NCBI RefSeq assembly: GCF_022059845.1
Contig: NZ_CP091851.1
Span: 4,825,501 to 4,889,500 of the forward strand
DNA from: Terrirubrum flagellatum
GTDB taxonomy: Bacteria; Pseudomonadota; Alphaproteobacteria; Rhizobiales; Beijerinckiaceae
DNA length: 64,000 nucleotides
Direction of reading: 5' to 3'
The notes beneath the pieces are model-generated. The model did no database searches. It was not told the DNA's origin and saw nothing but the letters and a program-made list of their open reading frames with translations. The translations under genes were made by a program, and so were the position numbers. Positions 1 to 8,672 of this stretch are shown piece by piece (the first letter of the stretch is position 1; every line of letters begins with the position of its first letter).

Positions 1-1
1 G

Positions 2-685
2 TCGGAAAGCGCCACGTCGCCGCGCATGGTGGTCGAGCTGTTCACGTCGCAGGGCTGCTCATCCTGCCCGCCGGCTGACGCGCTGCTGGCGAAGCTGGCG
101 AAAGAGCCTGACGTGATCGCGCTGTCGCTGCCGGTCGATTACTGGGATTATCTCGGCTGGAAAGACACGCTGGCGACGCCGGCGCACACCAAGCGCCAGA
201 AGGGCTATTCGATCGCGCGCGGCGACCGCCAGGTCTATACGCCGCAGGCGGTTGTCGACGGCGTCGCCCATTGCGTCGGCTCCAATCGCGCGGAGATCGA
301 GAAGGCGGCGAAGGAGTCGCGCGGTCGCGACAGCGCGCTGACCGTCGCAGTGTCGTTGCGTCGCGGCGATGACGGTCAATGGTCGGCGCAACTTCCCGCG
401 GCGCCTGCTGTGACCGGCGCGCAGGTCGTCGTGATGAGCGTGACCAAATCACGCGAGATTGCGATCGGTCGTGGCGAGAACGCTGACAGGAAGATCACCT
501 ACACCAATATCGTGCGCGGCATCACGCCGCTCGGAGAATGGAGCGGCGCAGCGAAAGCCATTCCGATCGAGGCGTCTGCGATCTCGGGCGAAGGCGTCGA
601 TGGATTCGTCGTTTTCGTGCAGGTCTTCACGCCGCAGGGCAAGCCGGGCGCGATTCTCGGCGCGGCGAAGAGCGAAGGGCTCTGA
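2..685 (+). CDS. DUF1223 family thioredoxin-like protein (5' partial)
   Basis: The reading frame is open from base 2 and about 227 residues are visible. The family normally carries an N-terminal signal peptide and then VVELFTSQGCSSCPPAD; here that motif starts only about nine residues in, so the start and signal lie upstream of the window and the ATG at 26 is internal. The CSSC (CxxC) motif lies in a thioredoxin-like fold; DUF1223 proteins are predicted exported and of unknown function. The C-terminal half is beta-rich and ends FTPQGKPGAILGAAKSEGL. It is convergent with the TPM gene that follows. The family call is firm; a redox role is inferred from the CxxC only. Confidence 0.85.
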   Translation, partial: SESATSPRMVVELFTSQGCSSCPPADALLAKLAKEPDVIALSLPVDYWDYLGWKDTLATPAHTKRQKGYSIARGDRQVYTPQAVVDGVAHCVGSNRAEIEKAAKESRGRDSALTVAVSLRRGDDGQWSAQLPAAPAVTGAQVVVMSVTKSREIAIGRGENADRKITYTNIVRGITPLGEWSGAAKAIPIEASAISGEGVDGFVVFVQVFTPQGKPGAILGAAKSEGL

Positions 686-712
686 CGCAGCTTTTGCGCG
701 GCCGCGAATTTC

Positions 713-1330
713 TCAGATCACGATCACCTTATCCGGCAACTCGTTGCGATCGTTCTCGCGCGGCGGCGCGGCTTCGGCGAGCATCTGGCCGCACCGGCCG
801 ATCGCCGTGACAAGACCATCCGCGAGCTGATTGCGCGCGACTGCATCACGCAGCGCTTCCGCGACCGGACGCCACTGGGCCTCGCTGATCTTCAGCGCGA
901 TGCTGTCATCGCCCATGATCTCGACATAGCGCTCGGCCATCGCGACGAAGACCAGCACGCCGGACCGGTTCACCGTGCGATGCAGCCCCTGCGCGAAGAA
1001 ATGCTCCTTCGCCGACATGCGGGCGCGCCGGTTCCTGATCCAGGGCGGCGTCATCGCCGCGCGGCGCGAGCGCGGGAATGAGAGCGCGATCGCCAGCGCC
1101 GCGAAGACGCAGAGCTGGGTGAAATAGATCGTCCAGGCTGTCAGCGTGGTGATCCAGATCAACGGCCAGGGCCAGAGCAGTGCGGCGAGCGTGGCCCAGA
1201 GGATCGGCGCCGCCCAATAGTCGCTCGCCGACCGCATCGTGACGCAGATGATCTCCGCGGCCGTCGATTGTTCGGCGTCGGCGATCGCCTTGGCGATGCG
1301 CGCGCGGTCCTCTTCCGACATCGGCGTCAT
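713..1330 (-). CDS. TPM-domain membrane protein
   Basis: A 205-residue protein resembling the TPM (YgcG-type) proteins that in many alphaproteobacteria accompany lemA, though no lemA is seen here. Residues 5-30 (SEEDRARIAKAIADAEQSTA then EIICV) are the N-terminal TPM motif. Two hydrophobic segments follow at about 40-60 and 65-85, and a second conserved block FAQGLHRTVNRSGVLVFVAM lies near 110-130, so the TPM fold appears interrupted by the membrane hairpin. Starts are possible at 1330 or, three codons in, at 1321. The biochemical role of this subfamily is not established; plant TPM relatives act in photosystem repair. Confidence 0.7.
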   Translation of the reverse strand: MTPMSEEDRARIAKAIADAEQSTAAEIICVTMRSASDYWAAPILWATLAALLWPWPLIWITTLTAWTIYFTQLCVFAALAIALSFPRSRRAAMTPPWIRNRRARMSAKEHFFAQGLHRTVNRSGVLVFVAMAERYVEIMGDDSIALKISEAQWRPVAEALRDAVARNQLADGLVTAIGRCGQMLAEAAPPRENDRNELPDKVIVI

Positions 1331-1410
1331 GCCGGCGTTCTCCTGGTGTCTGATGCGCCGACCATAGAGAGCGGCGGCGTCAAAGGGGAGGGGCTGAATT
1401 GCGCCCCTAG

Positions 1411-1556
1411 ATCACGACGACTTTGGATTGAAACAATCCAAAGTCGTATTTGAGACATCGGATATATCCGATGTCTTAGTAACGTGATCGATTCCAAAAG
1501 TTTAGAGCGGGATTGGCGCGAAAAACCGGTTCCCACTTTTTCGCATCCCGCTCTAG
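1411..1556. repeat. Composite intergenic palindromic repeat, copy A
   Basis: Three inverted repeats lie in series in the gap before ggt. A 14-bp hairpin with a 3-nt loop (1417-1430/1434-1447) is followed by a perfect 22-bp palindrome at 1454-1475. After the spacer AACGTGATCGATTCCAAAAG comes an 11-bp hairpin, TAGAGCGGGAT at 1503-1513 paired with 1545-1555, enclosing the core AAAACCGGTTCCCACTTTTT. The spacer and last hairpin recur inverted at 26574-26688. Similar palindromes are scattered through Hyphomicrobiales genomes. RNA-processing or terminator function is possible but not shown. Confidence 0.8.
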
Positions 1557-1613
1557 GCATGACGCCGCGCGGAACCGCGCCTATGCTTCGGAACCACCTC
1601 GAATGAGAGTCCC

Positions 1614-3353
1614 ATGCGCGTTCTCCTTTCCGCCGCCCTCGGCGCGTCGCTCTCCATAATCGCGTCTCCATCGCAGGCGCAGTCGACGGTCGCGCCCGAG
1701 GCCGCTACGGGGCGCACCGCGAAGACGCTCGGCGTCACATCGCGCGACATGGTCGCGGCGGCCAATCCGCTGGCGACCGAGGCCGGCCGCGAAATCCTGC
1801 GCGCCGGCGGCAGCGCGGTCGACGCTGCGATCGCGGTTCAGCTCGTGCTCAATCTGGTGGAGCCACAAAGTTCGGGTCTCGGCGGCGGCGCGTTCATGGT
1901 GCATTGGGACCAGACGCGACGCTCCCTCTCGACGCTGGACGGACGTGAGGTCGCGCCGGCGGCCGCGACGCCGAACCTGTTCATGGGCGCTGACGGCAAG
2001 CCGATGGGCTTCATGGCCGCAGTGGTCGGCGGGCGTTCCGTCGGCGTGCCGGGAACGCCGAAGCTGCTTGAAGAAGCGCACAAGCGCTGGGGGCGGCTGC
2101 CCTGGGCGCGCCTGTTTGAGCCGGCGCTGAGACTCGCCGACGAAGGCTTCACGGTGTCGCCGCGGCTCAACGGGCTTCTCGGCATGGAGAAGGCGCTCCT
2201 CAACGATCCCATTGCGCGCGCCTATTTCTACGACGCTGACGGCAAGCCTTGGCCGGTCGGGCATGTGCTGAAAAATCCGACCTTCGCGCAGACGCTGCGT
2301 GCGCTGCAGCAGGGCGGCGCGAAAGCCTATTACGAAGGCGGCATTGGAAAAGAAATCATCGCCGCGGTCACGTCGCATCCGACCAATCCCGGCGGCATGA
2401 CATCGGATGATTTGAAGAATTATTCCGTCGAGGAGCGGTCCGCCGTCTGCGGAAAATATCGCGCCTACACCATTTGCGGCATGGGGCCGCCGAGCTCCGG
2501 CGCGATCGCGGTCCAGCAGATTCTCGGCATGCTCGAGACAAAGGACATGGCGCGCATCGGGCCCGGGCCGGAAGCGCTCCATTTATTTTCGGAAGCCGGA
2601 CGGCTCGCCTTCGCCGATCGCGCGCTTTATCTCGGCGACCCTGCTTTTGTGAGCGTGCCGGTGCGCGGCCTCGTTGATCGCGGCTATGTCGCGAGCCGCG
2701 CAAAGCTGATCGATGCGGAGAAATCGATAGGGCGCGCGAAAGCGGGCGAACCCCCGTTCCGTCGCGCCGACATCTTCGCGCCGTCCGACGGAATCGAACA
2801 TGGCACCAGCCATATCTCCGTCGTCGACAAGGACGGCGACGCGGTGTCGATGACGACGACGATCGAGGACGGTTTCGGCTCGCGCATCATGACGAAGGGA
2901 GGCTTCCTCCTGAACAACGAGCTGACCGATTTCAATTTCGCGCCCGATGAAAATGGCGTTCCTGTTGCGAACCGGGTGGAGCCGGGGAAGAGGCCGCGCA
3001 GCTCCATGGCCCCGACAATCGTGTTCGACAATTTCGGTCGGCTCTATGCAGTGGTTGGCTCGCCCGGCGGCAGCCTGATCATCAATTTCGTCGCGAAGAC
3101 GCTGGTCGCGATCCTCGACTGGAAGATGGATCCGCAGCGCGCCGTCGACTTTCCGAATTTCGGCAGCCGCAACGGGCCGACCGAAATCGAAAAGGGAACA
3201 GAAGCAGAGCCGTGGAAAGCCGCGCTCGAAGCGAAGGGGCATGAAGTGAGGCTGATCGAGATGACTTCGGGAACGCAGGCGATCGTGGTGACGCCCGAGG
3301 GCTATCAGGGCGGCGCGGATTCAAGGCGCGAAGGCGTCGCGATCGGCGATTGA
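1614..3353 (+). CDS. ggt: Gamma-glutamyltransferase
   Basis: 579 residues, the usual length for a bacterial Ggt precursor. A signal peptide covers about residues 1-23, so the enzyme is periplasmic; it hydrolyses or transfers the gamma-glutamyl group of glutathione. The precursor cleaves itself before the catalytic threonine, visible as T398 in HGTSHISVVDKDG. The downstream oxyanion and substrate motifs (NNELTDF, RPRSSMAPTIV, GSPGGSLIINFV) are intact. It stands alone between two palindromic repeats and is transcribed towards lysE. A ChaC-type glutathione-degrading enzyme lies at 40132, so two glutathione salvage steps are encoded in the window. Confidence 0.95.
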   Translation: MRVLLSAALGASLSIIASPSQAQSTVAPEAATGRTAKTLGVTSRDMVAAANPLATEAGREILRAGGSAVDAAIAVQLVLNLVEPQSSGLGGGAFMVHWDQTRRSLSTLDGREVAPAAATPNLFMGADGKPMGFMAAVVGGRSVGVPGTPKLLEEAHKRWGRLPWARLFEPALRLADEGFTVSPRLNGLLGMEKALLNDPIARAYFYDADGKPWPVGHVLKNPTFAQTLRALQQGGAKAYYEGGIGKEIIAAVTSHPTNPGGMTSDDLKNYSVEERSAVCGKYRAYTICGMGPPSSGAIAVQQILGMLETKDMARIGPGPEALHLFSEAGRLAFADRALYLGDPAFVSVPVRGLVDRGYVASRAKLIDAEKSIGRAKAGEPPFRRADIFAPSDGIEHGTSHISVVDKDGDAVSMTTTIEDGFGSRIMTKGGFLLNNELTDFNFAPDENGVPVANRVEPGKRPRSSMAPTIVFDNFGRLYAVVGSPGGSLIINFVAKTLVAILDWKMDPQRAVDFPNFGSRNGPTEIEKGTEAEPWKAALEAKGHEVRLIEMTSGTQAIVVTPEGYQGGADSRREGVAIGD

Positions 3354-3378
3354 ACTGCGGCTTCCTTGTCCATGGAGC

Positions 3379-3491
3379 GTCATCCCGGGACGCGGCGGAA
3401 GCCGTGGGCCCGGGATCCAGAGGACACGGAAGTGGCGTCGCTATTTTCTGGGTCCCGGGTTCGATGCGTTCTGCATCGCCCCGGGATGACA
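3379..3491. repeat. CCCGGGATGAC inverted repeat element
   Basis: GTCATCCCGGG at 3379-3389 pairs with CCCGGGATGAC at 3480-3490, with further CCCGGGATCC/GGGTCCCGGG inner complementarity. The same end motif frames a related element at 60804-60885. Such elements are common intergenic repeats in alphaproteobacteria and here fill most of the ggt-lysE gap. The structure may also act as a transcript 3' end. Confidence 0.7.
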
Positions 3492-3529
3492 AGTTCTGCT
3501 AGAATGCGCTGGTTCTCTGGATTCGCCTC

Positions 3530-4171
3530 ATGAATTTCATTCCTGACGCCTCGACGATGCTGGCCTTCTCGATCGCTTGCATCGTGCTGTTCATCACACC
3601 CGGTCCTGACATGAGCCTGTTCCTTGCGCGGACGATCGCCGGCGGCCGCAGGCTCGGGATCGCGTCTGCGCTCGGCGCGAATGTCGGCTGCATCGTGCAT
3701 ACGACGCTGGCGGCGCTTGGCGTGTCGGCGCTGATCGCGGCGTCGACGACCGCCTTCCTCGTTCTCAAGGTGGTTGGCGCGGGCTATCTCCTGTGGCTCG
3801 CCTTCGATGCGATCCGCAACGGCTCCGCGCTCAATGTCCGGGAAGGGCTTGGCGTCGATCCTTCTGCATGGCGCACGTTCCTGACGGGCATTGCGGTCAA
3901 TCTCACCAACCCGAAGGTGATCCTCTTCTTCGTGACCTTCCTGCCGCAGTTCGTCGACGCCCATGATCCGCATGCGTCGGACAAGCTTCTCTTCCTCGGC
4001 CTGTTCTTCGTGATGACGAACATCCCGCTGACGATCTTGATGATCCTTGGGGCGGAGCGGCTGGTGAACGGGCTCAAGCAACGCCCTGCGGTCCTGCGCG
4101 CCATCGACTATATCTTCGCCAGCGTGTTCGGCGTCTTCGCCGCGCGCATCCTGATGACGCAAGCGAAATAG
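3530..4171 (+). CDS. LysE/RhtB family amino-acid exporter
   Basis: A 213-residue polytopic inner-membrane protein. The N-terminus carries the family signature FITPGPDMSLFLARTIAGG (about residues 22-41), followed by GANVGCIVHTTLAALGVSAL and further hydrophobic segments, about six in all. LysE/RhtB proteins export amino acids or related metabolites by proton antiport; the substrate cannot be deduced. It lies 100 bp upstream of the nucleotidyl cyclase on the same strand, so cotranscription is possible, but nothing in the pair suggests shared function. Confidence 0.88.
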   Translation: MNFIPDASTMLAFSIACIVLFITPGPDMSLFLARTIAGGRRLGIASALGANVGCIVHTTLAALGVSALIAASTTAFLVLKVVGAGYLLWLAFDAIRNGSALNVREGLGVDPSAWRTFLTGIAVNLTNPKVILFFVTFLPQFVDAHDPHASDKLLFLGLFFVMTNIPLTILMILGAERLVNGLKQRPAVLRAIDYIFASVFGVFAARILMTQAK

Positions 4172-4257
4172 GATCGCCGCAGCGGCGGCCCGCTTGCCAG
4201 GATTCCTTAGCGGGAGCAGATTTCCGGCCAGCTGGCCGCTTCGCTGAAGCGCCAGCC

Positions 4258-4266
4258 GGGGGGGGG
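4258..4266. repeat. Nine-base poly-G tract before the cyclase start
   Basis: Nine consecutive Gs end five bases upstream of the cyclase ATG at 4272. The tract may serve as a G-rich ribosome binding site. A homopolymer of this length is also slip-prone, so it could alter spacing or be a sequencing weak point. A stop (TGA at 4245) closes the cyclase frame just upstream, so the present length gives the 4272 start. Confidence 0.6.
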
Positions 4267-4271
4267 AATCG

Positions 4272-5345
4272 ATGCTGCGCGGAAGCCACGCCATTCTGGC
4301 GACGGGGATGCCCCTGTCGCATGGAAAAGTATTTCAGGAGGTCGCGAACCAGACGAAATGCGTGATCTCGTCGCGCGCCGTCGGCAAATGGGCGACAGGT
4401 CTGCTGCTCGAAAGCTATGCGACGAAGGGCTTCCACAACAAGGCGAAGAGCTGCCCTTGGGGGCCGATGGCCGGCTTCGTCATGGCCGATCCCCGCTTCA
4501 CCAAGAATCCTGATATCGCCGGCCAGCGCACCGACCTGTTCAAGACGGTGAAGGACGGGGGAAGCGAAATTCCGCTCTACATCACCGATGAGCGGCGCAA
4601 GGATCTCGAAGGCCCGCTGAAGCGCATGATCCGAAGCGGCGGCAACATCAATGAGATGCAGTACAGCGCTCAGGGGCCGACGGGCCAGACGATGAATTTC
4701 GTGCTGCGCCGTGAGTTCGAGGCGCCGGGCGCGAGAGGAAAACAACTCTGGGCCGTGTTCTATGGCGCGAGCGAAGTGCGCCTCTCAAACAGCCTGACGG
4801 CCCCAAACCGGGGACGAGCTTCGAATCTGCTGCCTGTGATGGCGATGGTCGATCCTGCCTGTCCGAAGGATGTGAAGGCGACCTACCGCGCCGCGACGAC
4901 AGGCGATTACGATCTGTTCGCAATCTTTCCGCAGCGCGAAAACTATGATCGGAAGGGCGCGGACGAGCGCATGGTGCCGGGCAGCGATCGCTTCAGGATC
5001 GGAATCAGGAGCTACATCCAGCATGAGGATCGACATCGCGGAAATCTGACGCCGCGAATCGCGAACATCAGATATCGGCTCAACAACGGCGTTGGCTCCA
5101 TCGGCTACACCGGCGGAGACGTCGTCCATCACAGCGACGAGGCCGGACGGCCGATGATCTCGAACATCGATTTTCCGTTCATCGCTTTTGTGCCCGGACA
5201 GACCGAGGCCTACTGCGTCGAGAACACCGGCGACTTCAAACGTTTCATTGGCGGGCTCACGGCAAGATACGTCGTGTCGCTGAATGCGGGATGGCACCGC
5301 GAGATGGGCGTCTCCGTCAGCCATCAGGGCCATTACGAAGTCTGA
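4272..5345 (+). CDS. ExoY/edema-factor-like (class II) nucleotidyl cyclase
   Basis: A 357-residue protein that aligns by eye along nearly its whole length with Pseudomonas ExoY and the catalytic part of anthrax edema factor (Anthrax_toxA family). TKGFHNKAKSCPWGPMAGFV (51-70) matches the ATP-phosphate loop: K52 and K59 correspond to ExoY K81 and K88, and K57 takes the place of EF H351, as in ExoY. GDYDLFAIFP (211-220) gives the metal-binding D212 and D214. RGNLTPR (256-262) and VVHHSDEAG (284-292) match the ExoY C-terminal motifs. Known relatives are host-activated toxins making cAMP, cGMP or other cyclic NMPs. The asparagine six residues after the motif histidine (EF N583, ExoY N297) is arginine here (R293). 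No signal peptide, RTX repeats or secretion genes are visible. GC content matches the neighbours. Family confident; activity and target unknown. Confidence 0.85.
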   Translation: MLRGSHAILATGMPLSHGKVFQEVANQTKCVISSRAVGKWATGLLLESYATKGFHNKAKSCPWGPMAGFVMADPRFTKNPDIAGQRTDLFKTVKDGGSEIPLYITDERRKDLEGPLKRMIRSGGNINEMQYSAQGPTGQTMNFVLRREFEAPGARGKQLWAVFYGASEVRLSNSLTAPNRGRASNLLPVMAMVDPACPKDVKATYRAATTGDYDLFAIFPQRENYDRKGADERMVPGSDRFRIGIRSYIQHEDRHRGNLTPRIANIRYRLNNGVGSIGYTGGDVVHHSDEAGRPMISNIDFPFIAFVPGQTEAYCVENTGDFKRFIGGLTARYVVSLNAGWHREMGVSVSHQGHYEV

Positions 5346-5358
5346 AAAGCGACGGCTC

Positions 5359-5849
5359 TCAGCTCGCCTGAGTCGCCGCCGGAGGCTGTTCGTCGCGCCG
5401 CCGGCCGGCGACCAGCCAGTAGGCGAAGCCCGCCGCGGCGCCGGTGAAGAAGAGACAGGCGATCGCGCGTTGCTCGGCCGGCGTCGCCGTGCTCAGCGGC
5501 GCGCCTGCCGCGGCCGGAAACAGGAGAGTGAGCGCGCCGGCGAGAACCATATGGACGAGCGCGCCGCGCATGCGCGCCAGCTCCGCGATAACGGCGGTGA
5601 CGAAAACAGGCGCGAGAAGGATCAGCATCATCAGCGACCAGAGGCGCATGAGAACGCGGGTCGGCGCATCGACATCGTCGGTCTCGACGAACGCCGCCCA
5701 GAAAGCCTTCCAGGCCGCAATGAATGCGCTGATGAAAGCTTCCCCGAAGTCGGGAATGTTGGCGCCGAGAACCAGCATCACCAACGTGGCGACTATTGCG
5801 CCAAACAGGATTCCGAGCGGAATCAGAAAGAGAATGCGCGCCGCGCCTC

Positions 5850-5853
<4 letters not shown>
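5359..5853 (-). CDS. Small four-helix membrane protein
   Basis: A GTG at 5853 overlaps the rlmN stop by GTGA and gives 164 residues. A longer frame from 5955 would run inside rlmN with an Arg-rich non-membrane extension, so the GTG start is preferred. Hydrophobic stretches occur near 6-27 ([20 protein letters not shown]), 70-88, 93-115 and 125-145. The tail is polar ([14 protein letters not shown]). No family is recognised. It is the distal gene of an apparent ialB-rlmN unit and probably translationally coupled to rlmN. Confidence 0.65.
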
Positions 5854-7084
<1,231 letters not shown>

Positions 7085-7094
<10 letters not shown>

Positions 7095-7615
7095 TCCTTC
7101 GCGGCGCGCGCCACGGCGGCGGCGATGCCGGAGAGCGAATAGCTGTCGGTCAGCGCATTGCCGCGCAGCGAGGTGACTTTTAGCACCAGCTTCTCGCCCT
7201 TACGCATGGCGTCGAGGAAGCGATTGCTCTCGGCCGGATTCTTCAGCCAGGCGTTGCCCTCTTTGGTGGAGAAGGCGAAGTTCGCGGCGCCGATGGTGGC
7301 GGTCGCATCTGAGCCAGGCTTGGTCGGGAAACCGAGGATGACGCTCACTTCGTTGCGGACGTTTTTGGACGGGTCCATCCAGATATAGAAATAGGCGGGA
7401 TCGCGATTGAGCCCGCCGGGCGCCCTGTCTTTGGGCTGAGCCAGCGCGTAGCAGAGCTTGTCCTTGCCGGTCTGCGCGGCGTAGGCGCTCCAATCATCGG
7501 ACTTCTCAAGCAAAATCGATTTCGCGGAGGCCGCGGGCTTGGTCTGCGCCAGCGCCGGAAGCGCGGCCGCGAAAGCCAGAAGCGAGGCGGCGATCGGGAG
7601 AATGGATTTCGACAT
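7085..7615 (-). CDS. Invasion-associated locus B (IalB) family protein
   Basis: A 176-residue exported protein. Residues 1-23 ([20 protein letters not shown] then ALAQ) form a signal peptide with an Ala-x-Ala cleavage site, so it is periplasmic or outer-membrane associated. The mature part shows the IalB pattern: [20 protein letters not shown], a central domain with [18 protein letters not shown], and a C-terminal cysteine. IalB was named in Bartonella for erythrocyte invasion, but the family is general in free-living alphaproteobacteria, so virulence is not implied. It heads the rlmN unit. Confidence 0.88.
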
Positions 7616-7752
7616 CTGGGGATGAACTCGATGGGTTCTGGACTCAGGGGAAACGCGTCGCGCCCACGCTCCGGCGCGCCGCCAAAAAACAAAAGCGACT
7701 CGAAGCGGGCGAAATCATGGTTCCCGCCAATGGGTTCCATCCGCGTTAACGC

Positions 7753-7767
7753 GTGAAACGGTTTCAC
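7753..7767. promoter_or_regulatory. Candidate LacI-type operator for nagBA
   Basis: GTGAAACGGTTTCAC is a perfect 15-bp palindrome with a single central base, 140 bp upstream of nagB in the divergent ialB-nagB gap. It resembles LacI-family operators (TGAAAC...GTTTCA), and amino-sugar operons of proteobacteria are often controlled by LacI or GntR repressors. No regulator gene is next to it. The rest of the 7616-7907 gap shows no gene. Confidence 0.5.
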
Positions 7768-7907
7768 TTGGCGGGCGGGTATGCCACAATCCGGCCCTGA
7801 CGGGAACCTCTGTCGAGAGGATGCGGTCAGCCGCCCGTCACAGAGAACTGACATCCGCGCCATCCTGCGTCCGGACGGCGTCGGCGCGGCGGAGGGCCGT
7901 TGGTTTC

Positions 7908-8672
7908 ATGAAGGTCCTGATCTGCGCTTCGGCCGCCGAGGTGGTTGCGCGCGCCGCGAAGACGGTCGTCGCGAAGGTGCGGGCCAAACCCGACGCGGTG
8001 CTTGGCCTCGCGACGGGCGCGACGTTCGAGCCGGTCTATGAGGAATTGGTCACGGCGCAGCGCGCCGGCGTGATCTCCTTCGCGAAAGCGACGACGTTCA
8101 ATCTCGACGAATATGTCGGCCTGCCGACTGCACATGCGCAATCCTATCGCAGCGTCATGCGGCGTTGCCTCTTCGATCATGTCGATATCGATCCGGCGCG
8201 CGCGCATTTGCCTGATGGAATGGCGAGCGATCCCGACGCGGAGGCTGACCGCTATGACGCGTTGATCGCGGCGGCGGGCGGAATCGATCTGCAACTGCTG
8301 GGCATCGGCGTGAACGGCCATATCGGCTTCAATGAGCCGAGCTCGAGTCTCGGCTCGCGCACGCGCACGAAGGATCTTGCGCCGCCGACGATCGCCGCGA
8401 ACAGCCGCTATTTCGCGCCTGATGAAAACATGCCCCGCCAGTCGATCACCATGGGTATCGCGACGATCATGGAGGCGCGAGAGGTTCTCTTGGTCGCGAC
8501 TGGCGCGGCGAAGGCGGCGGCGCTGAGAGCGGCGATCGAGGGGCCGGTGAGCGCTTTCTGTCCCGCCAGCGCGCTGCAATTTCACCCGCGCGCCACGGCG
8601 CTGTGCGACGAAGAGGCCGCGTCGGGTCTGGCGCTGATGGATTATTATCGCGGCATTGATCATGGCGAGTGA
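7908..8672 (+). CDS. nagB: Glucosamine-6-phosphate deaminase
   Basis: 254 residues from the ATG at 7908, preceded by GGAGGG; a longer frame from 7821 has an Arg/Ala-rich extension typical of non-coding GC-rich DNA. The enzyme converts glucosamine-6-P to fructose-6-P and ammonia. Motifs: GLATGATFEPVYEEL (phosphate loop), FNLDEYVGL and LLGIGVNGHIGFNEPSS, the last carrying the catalytic histidine. The 3' end overlaps nagA by 11 bp, so the two are coupled in a GlcNAc-6-P catabolic operon downstream of a palindromic operator candidate. Confidence 0.95.
   Translation: MKVLICASAAEVVARAAKTVVAKVRAKPDAVLGLATGATFEPVYEELVTAQRAGVISFAKATTFNLDEYVGLPTAHAQSYRSVMRRCLFDHVDIDPARAHLPDGMASDPDAEADRYDALIAAAGGIDLQLLGIGVNGHIGFNEPSSSLGSRTRTKDLAPPTIAANSRYFAPDENMPRQSITMGIATIMEAREVLLVATGAAKAAALRAAIEGPVSAFCPASALQFHPRATALCDEEAASGLALMDYYRGIDHGE

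Noticed and set aside
4272-5345. Secretion of the cyclase by a type I (RTX) system
   Set aside because: No glycine/aspartate nonapeptide repeats, no C-terminal RTX region and no hlyB/hlyD-like neighbours.
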